In this document: in pieces, positions 7,354 to 15,711 of the stretch
How the letters are laid out: every line of letters starts with the position of its first letter
How positions within the stretch are numbered: position 1 is the stretch's first letter
Source of the DNA: Halomontanus rarus
GTDB lineage: Archaea > Halobacteriota > Halobacteria > Halobacteriales > Natrialbaceae
Direction of reading: 5' to 3'
DNA length: 64,000 nt
Assembly (NCBI RefSeq): GCF_017357405.1
Contig: NZ_CP071597.1
Span: 124,001-188,000, forward strand
Notes under the pieces: generated by a model
The model's database searches: none
What the model was told of the DNA's origin: nothing
The model's input: the letters and a program-made list of their open reading frames with translations, nothing else
Program-made: the position numbers and the translations under genes

Positions 7354-9207
7354 TCAGTAACTCCGAACTTTCGGCTCGTAGGTCTTGTCCTCTCCCTCGA
7401 GGATGACCGGGCGATACCAGATCGACGGTTTGCCACCGTTCCAGGAGACGAGCGTGTGTTTGAGCCAGTTCTCGTCGTCGCGTTCCTGATTCTCCTGGCG
7501 CCAGTGTGCGCCGCGGAACTCGTTGCGAACCAACGCGCCGAGCGTGATCGTCTCGGCGACGTCGATCAGGTTGCGCGTCTCGATCGTCATCTGCAGGTCC
7601 GTGTTGAACGTCCGCGACGGGTCGTCGACGTAGACGTCGCGATACGCCTCGCGACACTCCCGAATCGCCTGCAGCGCGCGCTTGAGGCCCGCTTCGGTCC
7701 GGAAGACGTTCACGTCCTCCGTCATCGCCTTCTGGAGCTTCGCGCGGATCTCGGCGTGTTGGATCCCGTCGTCTTTCTCCATCAGGTACTCGACGCGCTC
7801 ACGCTCCTCGGTGACCGTCCGCTCGAGGACGCCCTCGGGATCGGACAGTTGCCCGGAGCCGTCGGCGGCGACGTCGTCCGTTTCGGTCGCGCCAGTCTCC
7901 GCAATACCGGCTTCGCCGGGCGTGATCGGGAGCTCCATGTCCTCCTCTTCGACGCCCTCGCTGTAGCCCGTCTCGATCTCGGCTTCGCCGAGGTCGTCGC
8001 CGGCCGCATGGCGTCCGGCGCGCTTGCCGAAGACGATGAGTTCCGGCAGGGCGTTCCCGCCGAGGCGGTTCGCACCGTGGACGGAGACGCAGGCGCACTC
8101 GCCGGCGGCGTAGAGGCCGTCGATGCAGGTCGCACCGTTCTCGTCGGTCTCGATTCCGCCCATCTCGTAGTGCTGGCCGGGCTTGACCGGCATCGGCTCG
8201 ACGAGCCCGTCGACGCCCTCGAAGTCCTCCGCGAGGTGGAGGATGTTCTCGAGGCGGTCGAGAATGCGTTCGGAGCCGAGGTGGCGCATGTCGAGGTGGA
8301 CGTACTCGTCTTCGATTCCGCGACCCTCGTTGACCTCGGTGAGCTCGGCTCGAGAGACGACGTCCCGGCTCGCCAGTTCGCCGTCGTTGTTCGCGTAGCC
8401 GTGTTCGAACATGAACCGCTCGCCGCCCTCGTTGTAGAGGATTCCACCTTCTCCGCGGACACCCTCGGAAATGAGGACGCCCGTGCTGGGCAGCGTCGTC
8501 GGGTGGAACTGGACGAACTCCATGTCCTCCATGGGTACGCCCGCGCGGTAGGCCATCGCGTTCCCGTCGCCGGTACAGGAGACGGCGTTGGTGGTGTGGT
8601 CGAACGCTTGCCCGGGACCGCCGGTCGCGAGGATGACGCCCTTATTCGCTTTGAACCCCTCGACGGCACCGGACTGGACGTCGTAGGCGACGACGCCGTG
8701 GCAGGTCCGGTCGTTGGGGTCCGGCTCGTCGGTGACGGCGAGGTTCATCACGTACCACTCGTCGTAGACCTGAATGCCGCGTTTGACGACCTGCTCGTAC
8801 ATCGTGTGTAGCAGGTGGTGGCCGGTCTCCGCACCGGCGTAGGTCGTCCGCGGGAACGAGAGGCCGCCGAACGGACGCTGGGAGACGGTGCCGTCGTCTT
8901 CCCGCGAGAACGGCATCCCCCAGTGCTCTAAGGTGATCGTGTCCTCGGGGGCGTCCTGTGCGAGTGTCTCGATCGCCGGGGCGTCGCCCAGGTAGTCCGA
9001 CCCCTTCATGGTGTCGTAGGCGTGGAGTTCCCAGTCGTCGCCCTCGCGCAGTGCGGCGTTGATTCCCCCTTCGGCCGCGCCGGTGTGGCTGCGGACCGGG
9101 TGGAGTTTCGTGACCATCGCTACGTCCGCGCCCGCTTCGTGGGCGCCGATTGCAGCCCGGAGGCCGGCGCCGCCGGCGCCGACCACGATGACGTCGTGTT
9201 CGTACAT
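7354..9207 (-). CDS. sdhA: Succinate dehydrogenase flavoprotein subunit
   Basis: The 617-residue catalytic subunit of complex II, which oxidises succinate to fumarate in the TCA cycle and feeds electrons to quinone. It opens with the Rossmann FAD motif DVIVVGAGGAGLRAA. It contains the flavin-attachment region around MVTKLHPVRSHTGAAEGGINA, the active-site segments FVQFHPTTL and RLGGNALPEL, and the C-terminal helical domain with the HWRQENQERDDENWLKHT signature. The ATG at 9207 is used because it directly precedes the FAD motif; an upstream in-frame ATG lies inside sdhB. It is the last gene of the sdhC-D-B-A operon, 2 nt after sdhB. Confidence 0.97.
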   Translation of the reverse strand: MYEHDVIVVGAGGAGLRAAIGAHEAGADVAMVTKLHPVRSHTGAAEGGINAALREGDDWELHAYDTMKGSDYLGDAPAIETLAQDAPEDTITLEHWGMPFSREDDGTVSQRPFGGLSFPRTTYAGAETGHHLLHTMYEQVVKRGIQVYDEWYVMNLAVTDEPDPNDRTCHGVVAYDVQSGAVEGFKANKGVILATGGPGQAFDHTTNAVSCTGDGNAMAYRAGVPMEDMEFVQFHPTTLPSTGVLISEGVRGEGGILYNEGGERFMFEHGYANNDGELASRDVVSRAELTEVNEGRGIEDEYVHLDMRHLGSERILDRLENILHLAEDFEGVDGLVEPMPVKPGQHYEMGGIETDENGATCIDGLYAAGECACVSVHGANRLGGNALPELIVFGKRAGRHAAGDDLGEAEIETGYSEGVEEEDMELPITPGEAGIAETGATETDDVAADGSGQLSDPEGVLERTVTEERERVEYLMEKDDGIQHAEIRAKLQKAMTEDVNVFRTEAGLKRALQAIRECREAYRDVYVDDPSRTFNTDLQMTIETRNLIDVAETITLGALVRNEFRGAHWRQENQERDDENWLKHTLVSWNGGKPSIWYRPVILEGEDKTYEPKVRSY

Positions 9208-9209
9208 AG

Positions 9210-10112
9210 TTACCAGAACTTCAGGTTCTTCTTGACCGCTTCCCGCTTGAGCTCCTGAATGTGCTCGGTGAGCGGAATGTCTTTCGGACACACCTCCGTA
9301 CAGGAAAACTGGGTCTGACAGCGCCAGACGCCGTGTTCCTGTTCGACGATGCGGAGTCGGTGCTCCTTGATCTCCTCGTCCTCGCGTTCGTCCATCGCGA
9401 ACCGGTAGGCCTTGTTGATCGCCGCCGGTCCGAGATAGTCGTTGTCGCCCGCTGCGATGTTACACGAGGACATACACGCGCCACACCAGATACAGCGCGT
9501 GGACATCTTGACCTTCTCGCGGTTCTCCCGCGTCTGGCGTTGTTCCTCCAGTTCCCCGTCGGGCAGGTCCTCCTGCTGGAAGTACGGCTCCACGGAGTGC
9601 ATCTGGTCGTAGAAGTGGTCCATGTCCACGACGAGGTCCTTGACGACCTCCTGGTGCGGGAGAGGCTCGACGCGGACCGGCTGGTCGAGCTCCGAGATCT
9701 GGGTCTTACAGCCCAGTCGCTGTCGGCCGTTGACGAAGAAGGCGTCCGAGCCACAGATCGCCTGTCGACAGGAGTGTCTGAAGGTCAGCGAGGAGTCGAA
9801 CTCGTCGCGGGCGTAGATGACCGCGTCGAGAACGGTCATCCCGCGTTCGAAGGGGACGTGGAAGTCGTCGAACCGGGGCTCCTGTTTCCCCTCGACTTCG
9901 GGATCGAAGCGGAACACCTTGAGGTGGACGGTGTCCCCCTCGAGGTCGTCTTCCGCGGCCGCCCGTTCGCGTTCCGCCGCCCCCTCGTGCTTGCGCTGGA
10001 GGCGCTTTTGTTGGGGCGAAGAGAGGCCGCTCATCTCCTGGTCGGTCGGCGTCTCCTGACTCTCCGGTTCCGGTTCGGCGTCAGTCTCGGGTTCTTGCTG
10101 TTGTGTACTCAT
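9210..10112 (-). CDS. sdhB: Succinate dehydrogenase iron-sulfur subunit
   Basis: The 300-residue electron-transfer subunit of complex II. A haloarchaeal N-terminal extension of about 55 polar residues precedes a 2Fe-2S domain (SCRQAICGSD with a later RQRLGC; the usual third Cys is Asp, as also in E. coli SdhB). The C-terminal domain carries the 4Fe-4S and 3Fe-4S ligands in CIWCGACMSSC near residue 212 and CQTQFSCTEVCPKD near 266. It starts 1 nt after sdhD and ends 2 nt before sdhA. Confidence 0.97.
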   Translation of the reverse strand: MSTQQQEPETDAEPEPESQETPTDQEMSGLSSPQQKRLQRKHEGAAERERAAAEDDLEGDTVHLKVFRFDPEVEGKQEPRFDDFHVPFERGMTVLDAVIYARDEFDSSLTFRHSCRQAICGSDAFFVNGRQRLGCKTQISELDQPVRVEPLPHQEVVKDLVVDMDHFYDQMHSVEPYFQQEDLPDGELEEQRQTRENREKVKMSTRCIWCGACMSSCNIAAGDNDYLGPAAINKAYRFAMDEREDEEIKEHRLRIVEQEHGVWRCQTQFSCTEVCPKDIPLTEHIQELKREAVKKNLKFW

Positions 10113-10113
10113 G

Positions 10114-10479
10114 TTATGCCCACCCCGCCATGACGACTGCGACGTAGGTTCCTTGTGCGATCAGTGCGAGCCCGGCGATGGTAAGGACTGCGAGAACGAC
10201 TTTCTTCTGGATGCCGTCGAGTCCCTGATTGACCAGCGCGTTGTAGACGCCGTTGATGCCGTGGAACGCCGCGGTGACGAGGAACAGCACCATGGTCAGG
10301 AAGTAGCCGACCTCGCTCATCCGCGCTTGCGTTCCGGCGAAGGTCACCTCCGCGGCGTGGCTGATGAAGTGCAACTGGAAAAAGTGAAAGGCGAGCACGA
10401 CGACCAGAAACGCCGCCGTGATACGCTGGAGCAACCAACCAGTTCCGCCCGGCGTGAACGAGGAGTAACGCTCCGCCAT
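10114..10479 (-). CDS. sdhD: Succinate dehydrogenase membrane anchor subunit
   Basis: A 121-residue protein with three hydrophobic helices (about residues 15-40, 58-80, 90-115). Together with SdhC it anchors complex II and forms the quinone and haem pocket. Histidines in FHFFQLHFISH and TAAFHGINGVYN are candidate haem or quinone ligands. Its ATG overlaps the sdhC stop codon by one base, so translation is probably coupled. Confidence 0.92.
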   Translation of the reverse strand: MAERYSSFTPGGTGWLLQRITAAFLVVVLAFHFFQLHFISHAAEVTFAGTQARMSEVGYFLTMVLFLVTAAFHGINGVYNALVNQGLDGIQKKVVLAVLTIAGLALIAQGTYVAVVMAGWA

Positions 10480-10910
10480 CAGAGCCCCACCCCCGTCAGG
10501 AACGTCGGCACGCTCGCGACGGTGATCACGCCCGTCAGGATCAACGACGCGTAGAAACTCTTGTCCTGTGCCTCGAGTCCGATACCCAGATCGACCATCA
10601 GCAGTCGAAGCCCGTTCAGGATGTGAAACACTGCGACGGCGAGCAGGCCGACCTCGAGCACTCGAACGATGAAGAGGCCCTCGAGGCCCTGAATGGTTCC
10701 CGTGTAGGCGTCGACTGATTCCCCTGCGACCATCATCGTCTGGCCGTCGGCCGCTGCGATCGCACTACTCAGCACGGCGATGTGGGTGAACAGGTAGCCG
10801 ATCAGCATCCACCCGGTGAATTTGTGAAAAATCCACGCCCACATCCCGGCTGAGAACTCCTTCCACCGGCCGAAGTCCTCGATGAGGCCGCGATTGTAAG
10901 ACTGACTCAT
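10479..10910 (-). CDS. sdhC: Succinate dehydrogenase cytochrome b556 subunit
   Basis: A 143-residue three-span membrane subunit. [21 protein letters not shown] near residue 24 carries His residues placed for haem b, and [17 protein letters not shown] near 97 is the second conserved His-containing helix of SdhC. It is the first gene of the operon. An A/T-rich box (AGATAAAAGTAAC, reverse strand, about 10950-10962) gives a short leader if used as the TATA element. Confidence 0.93.
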   Translation of the reverse strand: MSQSYNRGLIEDFGRWKEFSAGMWAWIFHKFTGWMLIGYLFTHIAVLSSAIAAADGQTMMVAGESVDAYTGTIQGLEGLFIVRVLEVGLLAVAVFHILNGLRLLMVDLGIGLEAQDKSFYASLILTGVITVASVPTFLTGVGL

Positions 10911-11137
10911 ACTCTCATCCCGAGGGTTGGACCGTGGGGGTATAGAAGTTACTTTTATCTGCGTCCGTCAGCCGCAGTCACGAACAAACGTTCGTTATAC
11001 TCTGCAGGGGTTTCGTGAATGTAACCGCACACGTTCGGGTCGTTTCGATTTCTCGTTCTGGAACGGTATCGGTTCGTCCTCCTCGTATCGTTCTCGTCGT
11101 CACCTCGTACTCGAGCCAACATCGCGACAGTAGATTA

Positions 11138-11158
11138 CTACTAGGTATTTCCTACTAG
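11138..11158. promoter_or_regulatory. Dyad symmetry upstream of the MetE-like gene
   Basis: CTACTAGG, a 5-nt TATTT spacer, then CCTACTAG: an inverted repeat with 7 of 8 arm positions matching. It sits 42-62 nt before the ATG at 11200 and just upstream of the A/T-rich AAAAATTAAT (11161-11170), a good location for an operator. The binding protein is unknown. Confidence 0.4.
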
Positions 11159-11199
11159 AGAAAAATTAATATGAAGCATAGTATTGGGGAGGCTGTAGA

Positions 11200-12258
11200 A
11201 TGACCACGACTCGAGACCGATTCTGCCCGGCGGACCATCCACACGATCACTTTCTCCTGACGACGACCGTCGGAAGCTATCCGAAGCCGACGTGGCTCGA
11301 TCGACTTCACGACCGACGTGAGAACGAGGAACGTACTGGGGACGAACCAGCTACCGAGTGGACCGAAGCGATAGCCGACGCGACCAGACTGATCACGGCC
11401 GAACACGAACGCTGCGGCCTCGACGTCGTCGCGGACGGCGAGGTCCGGCGACGAGAGATGGTCGAATACTTCGCCCATCGGACCGACGGGGTCGAGTTCC
11501 ACGGCCCCGTCAAAGTTTGGGGTCACAACTGCTTTCGAAAGCCGTCCGTCGTCGCTCCCGTCGAGCGATCAGAGCCGTGGCTGCTCGAGGAGTTCGAAGT
11601 CTCCAGTGAGGCCGCCGAACGGCCAGTAAAGGTCCCCATAACCGGACCCTACACGCTCGCACGGTTCAGTTTCGACGAGGTGTACGGCGACAGGGAGACG
11701 CTCGCACTCGAGTTCGCGTCCCTCGTCGCCGAGACCGTCGAGCGGCTCGTCGGCGCGGGCGCACGATACATACAGATCGACGAACCGGCGCTCTCGCAGG
11801 TCCCGGACGATCACGAAATCGTCGGCGCGTGTCTCGAACGGATCGTTCGCGACGTCCCCGACGACGTTCGAGTCGGACTCCACGTCTGCTACGGCGACTA
11901 CTCGAGGCTGTATCCCGAAGTCCTCGAGTTTCCGATCGACGAGTTCGACGTCGAGTTGCTAAACGGCGATTACGACCAGCTCGAGGTGTTTACGGACCCC
12001 GAGTTCACGTTGGACTTCGCGATCGGCGTCGTCGACAACCACGACGCGACCGTCGAGTCGGTCGCGGAAATCAAGGAGAACATTCGGCGAGGGTTGCAGG
12101 TCGTTCCACCGGAGCGATTGTCGGTGAGTCCGGACTGCGGGTTGAAGTTGCTCCCCCGTGACGTCGCGGCCGCAAAACTCGAAAACATGGTGACGGCGGC
12201 CCGCGAACTCGAGGCGGAGCTGGATGCAGGGATAGTCGAGGTGCCCGATCACGGATAG
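11200..12258 (+). CDS. MetE-like cobalamin-independent methionine synthase catalytic domain
   Basis: A 352-residue protein equivalent to the C-terminal catalytic barrel of MetE, which methylates homocysteine. The zinc ligands are visible: the His and Cys of LHVCYGD near residue 228 and the Cys of SPDCGLKLLPRD near residue 307. IQIDEPAL near 188 is the conserved substrate-binding strand. The N-terminal half of bacterial MetE is absent, as is normal for archaeal MetE homologues, so the physiological methyl donor may be a corrinoid protein. A GGAGG Shine-Dalgarno (11188-11192) supports the start. It is convergent with a regulator gene. Confidence 0.87.
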   Translation: MTTTRDRFCPADHPHDHFLLTTTVGSYPKPTWLDRLHDRRENEERTGDEPATEWTEAIADATRLITAEHERCGLDVVADGEVRRREMVEYFAHRTDGVEFHGPVKVWGHNCFRKPSVVAPVERSEPWLLEEFEVSSEAAERPVKVPITGPYTLARFSFDEVYGDRETLALEFASLVAETVERLVGAGARYIQIDEPALSQVPDDHEIVGACLERIVRDVPDDVRVGLHVCYGDYSRLYPEVLEFPIDEFDVELLNGDYDQLEVFTDPEFTLDFAIGVVDNHDATVESVAEIKENIRRGLQVVPPERLSVSPDCGLKLLPRDVAAAKLENMVTAARELEAELDAGIVEVPDHG

Positions 12259-12268
12259 ACTCTCGGGA

Positions 12269-12685
12269 TCAGGATTCGCGATCCGGTCGCGGCGCGTTCT
12301 CGTACTTCACCATCTTCTCGGGTTTGTCCGTAATCGTCTCGTACATCCGCTGAAGCGTCTCCTCACCCTCGAGCAGCCCGTGGTCGTCGAGAAACGCCCG
12401 CCCCTCCTCGCTGAGTCCGTAGAACTTCCAGGGATACCCTTGTTGGCGTTGCTCGCGTGGCAGTTCGACTGCGTCGACGATCCCGGCGTCGACGAGCTTC
12501 TGGACGTGTTTGTACACCGTCGCGTCGCTCACGCTCGGATTCAGTTGCTCGAGTTCGTACATCGACGGCAGTCCCTCGGGGTGCTGGAGGATGTTCGACA
12601 CCAGCGCGAACCGCGTCTCCTGGGTGACGAAGTGCAGGAGTTCTCGAGCCGACGTGCCGTCGATCGGCTGCGTTTCGGTGCTCAT
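12269..12685 (-). CDS. Winged-helix transcription regulator (ArsR/PadR-like)
   Basis: A 138-residue DNA-binding protein. After a short polar N-terminus, helices around FALVSNILQHPEGLPSMYEL and a recognition helix at SVSDATVYKHVQKLVDAGIV (about residues 54-73) are followed by a wing and a C-terminal helical tail. The start at 12685 (MSTETQ) is used because an upstream in-frame ATG at 12751 lies inside the repeat array. Its promoter region contains four tandem 15-bp repeats (next entry), so autoregulation is plausible. The ligand is unknown. Confidence 0.8.
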   Translation of the reverse strand: MSTETQPIDGTSARELLHFVTQETRFALVSNILQHPEGLPSMYELEQLNPSVSDATVYKHVQKLVDAGIVDAVELPREQRQQGYPWKFYGLSEEGRAFLDDHGLLEGEETLQRMYETITDKPEKMVKYENAPRPDRES

Positions 12686-12712
12686 AGGAGTGCGTACGTT
12701 CGCGTCGGTGAA

Positions 12713-12772
12713 GTATTTTACTCTGAAGTAAATCACCCCACGGTAATTCACCCTGCAGTATATTCTCCTGAG
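12713..12772. repeat. Four tandem 15-bp direct repeats in a divergent promoter region
   Basis: Units begin at 12713 (GTATTTTACTCTGAA), 12728 (GTAAATCACCCCACG), 12743 (GTAATTCACCCTGCA) and 12758 (GTATATTCTCCTGAG), exactly 15 bp apart, with consensus near GTAAATTCACCCTGAA. A further partial unit, GTAATTCCTACG, starts at 12781. The array fills the gap between the regulator start (12685, minus) and the next gene (12817, plus). A 15-bp period means successive sites alternate faces of the helix, typical of cooperative operator arrays. Confidence 0.65.
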
Positions 12773-12816
12773 AACACACAGTAATTCCTACGTATCTTCG
12801 CTCTCAACCGCTGGTT

Positions 12817-13383
12817 ATGAGTGATGGCGAACCCCTTCCTCCGGACGAACTCCTCGAGAGTGCGGCGGACCGACTCGAGTCCGACGACCTCACGCTCGCC
12901 GAGAACGAGGCGATCTTGCGTTCGATCAGCGAACTGACGCCGGTGTTCGAACACGACCGTTCGTACTTCGTTCTCGGCAGTTACGACCGCGGCCCGATCC
13001 GACGGCTCGCGCTCGTCACCGATCGGCTCAACCGCCGGACGGACGCCTACGCGTTCAGGATGGTCGACGTTCGCGGCGAGTGGTCCAACGGCATCCAGAA
13101 GTTCTGTCTCATCGCCGATCTCGTCTCGTTCGTCGTCGGCGTCGCCGAACGGGAGCCGAGCGACTTCCTCGTCGAGCAGGGGCTGCTCGTCGGTACCGAG
13201 GAGTACTTCTCGAAGAGCCACGTCCTAAAGCGGGAGTACGACGATGACGATGACGACGAGGGCGACGGCGGCGATTTCGGCTGGATGCAGGAAGGCGTCT
13301 TCGGCCTCATCGAGCGGGAGGGGCGATTGTATCGCTGGAACACGGAGGACGACCTCGTCGGCGCCGTCGCGGAACTGCCGTGA
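12817..13383 (+). CDS. Haloarchaeal protein of unknown function
   Basis: A 188-residue acidic soluble protein with no motif I recognise. Residues 1-130 look like a mixed alpha/beta domain (AILRSISELTPVF, RRLALVTDRLNRRTDAYAF, DLVSFVVGVAE). A poly-Asp linker (about 143-150) then leads to a short C-terminal part (FGWMQEGVFGLIEREGRLYRW). The composition and codon use are those of a real gene. Its promoter region is shared with the divergent regulator and contains the 15-bp repeats. Confidence 0.8.
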   Translation: MSDGEPLPPDELLESAADRLESDDLTLAENEAILRSISELTPVFEHDRSYFVLGSYDRGPIRRLALVTDRLNRRTDAYAFRMVDVRGEWSNGIQKFCLIADLVSFVVGVAEREPSDFLVEQGLLVGTEEYFSKSHVLKREYDDDDDDEGDGGDFGWMQEGVFGLIEREGRLYRWNTEDDLVGAVAELP

Positions 13384-13417
13384 GGTCGACGGTCGCGCGT
13401 GTCGGTTTCCGTTTGGC

Positions 13418-14488
13418 TCACTCGACGTCGGTAATGTACTCCTCGCCGCCGTTTCCGCGCTCGCGTTCGAGCGCGTGTAACGTGTCCTCGCTGAGCCGCA
13501 CCAAGTGACAGAGCGGGTTCCCGGGATAGACGACGGGATTCTCGAGGACGCCGACGATGAGGCCGGTGAAGGGTGCTTCGACGGTGACGATGTCGTCTTT
13601 TTCCTTGAACGGGTTGGTGATGGTGCAGATGACCTCGTCTTCGAGGACGAGGTCGCCACGACCGCTCTTCATGTCGACGATGCCGCCCGCGTCGGCTCGG
13701 AGCCAGGTCTTCTCGTCGGTGCCGTCGATGACGGTGCGCCAGCCCGGCCAGTGGACGGAGGACTCTTCGTGGAGGCCGAACTCCGCGAGGACGCTCGCGA
13801 CGCCGGTGAGCGCGCGGTTGATGAGATTGCGCTGGAAGCGGTGGGCTTCCCCCATCTCGATGGTGATCGTCGGAACGCCCGCTTCGGTCGCTTCCCGTCG
13901 AAGCGTCCCGTCGGGGCCTTCGCCCGCGATGATCACGTTCGAACTGAACGCGTTGGCCAGTCGGGCGACCTTCGAGTGATCCATGTTCGCCCGGACGTGT
14001 AGCATGTTCGTCCGCCCGCGTGTGGACGTGTGGAAATCGAGGCCGATGTCACAGGGTTCGATGAAATTAGTGAAGATACGGTAGGCCATTCGGTTCGCGC
14101 TCGTACTTCCCTCGCGACCGGGGAACGACCGGTTGAGGTCCCGGTCGTAGATGGGTAAATACCGCTGCTGGGCGAGAAACCCCGGCACGTTCAGGACGGG
14201 AAGACAGACCAGCGTGCCGTGAAGAATCGAGTGATCCCAGTCGTGGGCGACCTCGCGGACGACCTCGATCCCGTTGAGTTCGTCGCCGTGGGCCGCAGCC
14301 GAGAGAAAGACCGTCGGGCCGGGGTGCTCGCCGTTGATCACGGTCACCGGAATGCGGACGGGATCACCGAGGTACGTCTCGCTGATACCGTACCGGATGT
14401 TCGCGGATTCGCCCGGTGCGACGCGTCCGCCGTTGTACGTGAAACTGTCGTCCCCGTCGGGCGGTTCGTCGCGTGCGGTATCGCTCAT
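13418..14488 (-). CDS. AstE/AspA-like succinylglutamate desuccinylase/aspartoacylase family protein
   Basis: A 356-residue zinc carboxypeptidase-fold enzyme. The zinc site is recognisable: AAAHGDELNGIEV near residue 65 (His and Glu) and IGLDFHTSTRGRTNM near 150 (His), with RDLNRSFPG near 118 for substrate binding and a Glu in ITIEMGEAHRF near 210. The C-terminal 100 residues form a beta-rich lid domain. Family members remove N-acyl groups or cut gamma-linked peptides; the substrate here is unknown. The start at 14488 is preferred over an upstream ATG at 14572. A RimK-like ligase/protease fusion lies 3 kb away and could be functionally related. Confidence 0.88.
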   Translation of the reverse strand: MSDTARDEPPDGDDSFTYNGGRVAPGESANIRYGISETYLGDPVRIPVTVINGEHPGPTVFLSAAAHGDELNGIEVVREVAHDWDHSILHGTLVCLPVLNVPGFLAQQRYLPIYDRDLNRSFPGREGSTSANRMAYRIFTNFIEPCDIGLDFHTSTRGRTNMLHVRANMDHSKVARLANAFSSNVIIAGEGPDGTLRREATEAGVPTITIEMGEAHRFQRNLINRALTGVASVLAEFGLHEESSVHWPGWRTVIDGTDEKTWLRADAGGIVDMKSGRGDLVLEDEVICTITNPFKEKDDIVTVEAPFTGLIVGVLENPVVYPGNPLCHLVRLSEDTLHALERERGNGGEEYITDVE

Positions 14489-14604
14489 TGTCCCTGTCTC
14501 TGTGGTCGACAATATAAAGTCCATCACTCGCGGCGACGATCTCACGTCTCCCACCGTGACAATCTGGCACATAGTCTTTGTAGCAGGCCGTCGTACTGGC
14601 GAGC

Positions 14605-15375
14605 ATGAACCTCCGCGAGGCTACCGAAGACGATCTCGAGACGATCCGTTCGATCGCCCACAGCTCCCTCTCGTCGTCGTACTCGCACTTTTTAGACGAG
14701 GAAACTATCGACGACGCCGTCGAGCAGTGGTACGGCCAATCGCTCGCAGACGACCTCGAGAGCGACGACTTCCTGGTCCTCGTCGCCGAGGAAGACGGTA
14801 ACGTCGTCGCCTTCTCCCAGAGCGAGTTCGTGGAGGAGGGCCACAATACGGGCCAGATCCTCTGGATCCACGTCGATCCCGACGCCCGCGGCAGCGGCAC
14901 CGGCGTTCGGTTGCTCGCCCGCACGCGTGAACAACTGCTCGATTCGGGTGCCGAGCACATTCGGGCGACCGTCCTCGAGGACAACGAGACCGGCAACGAG
15001 TTCTACGATAGCCACGGCTTCGAGCGGTCGGGAACGATCGAGGTCGATATCGGCGAGAAGACCTATACGGAGAACGTCTTCGTCGAGGGAGAGACCCCCG
15101 ACGACGGCAACGGAGAGGGAGACGACAGCTGGCGAGCCCTCGAGGAAGTCACCGTCGACGACGAGTCGGTATTCGTCAGTTACGGCGAGGTCGTACGCGG
15201 CTCGGACGCACCGTTCTACACCGCCTACGAGCGCGAGGACAGTTCCCGCCGGTACGGGTGGTTCTGCGGGAACTGTGACTCGCTGGACAACGCGATGGAT
15301 GCGATGGGACGAATCCAGTGTAACTCGTGTGGTAACCGCCGAAAGGCGACGCGGTGGGACGCGTCGTACCTCTGA
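14605..15375 (+). CDS. GNAT acetyltransferase with C-terminal zinc-ribbon domain
   Basis: A 256-residue two-domain protein. Residues 1-160 are a GNAT fold: ILWIHVDPDARGSGTGVRLL near residue 92 is the acetyl-CoA-binding motif A, and NEFYDSHGFERSG near 131 is motif B. After an acidic linker, residues 175-256 carry two CxxC pairs (WFCGNCDS and QCNSCGNR) that should bind zinc, a haloarchaeal domain of unknown function. The acceptor substrate cannot be predicted. Confidence 0.87.
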   Translation: MNLREATEDDLETIRSIAHSSLSSSYSHFLDEETIDDAVEQWYGQSLADDLESDDFLVLVAEEDGNVVAFSQSEFVEEGHNTGQILWIHVDPDARGSGTGVRLLARTREQLLDSGAEHIRATVLEDNETGNEFYDSHGFERSGTIEVDIGEKTYTENVFVEGETPDDGNGEGDDSWRALEEVTVDDESVFVSYGEVVRGSDAPFYTAYEREDSSRRYGWFCGNCDSLDNAMDAMGRIQCNSCGNRRKATRWDASYL

Positions 15376-15711
15376 GTACTGTTTCGGTTTCGCTCCCGTT
15401 CGTTTCGGTTTCTTCCACCGAGTTGCAACGATGGTAAGACGACCGTACATCCTCGTCGCCCCGTCTCGCGTCGATTGAGGACGGTATCGTCTTCCTGACG
15501 AAAGTGCTGAGTGTCGTTTCTGTTGAGTAGTGATCGTCTGAACCCGGTCTCGAGCGGCGATCTGTAACCCAGCCATTCAGCACTGAACAGTGTGAATAAC
15601 AATTGGCTACTCGCCTGTTCGTCTACTCGAAGTCAGTCGCCGGAGTCGGTCGACAGTTGGATCGATTCGTGATCGGAGCGGTTCGTACAGTCGGTGCGGC
15701 GTTTCAGCCAC
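15376..15711. other. Intergenic region before the flippase gene
   Basis: About 335 bp without a supportable gene. T-rich pyrimidine tracts follow the acetyltransferase stop (15385-15420), and an A/T-rich stretch (GTGAATAACAATTGGC, about 15590-15606) could be part of the flippase promoter. I see no RNA gene. Confidence 0.4.
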
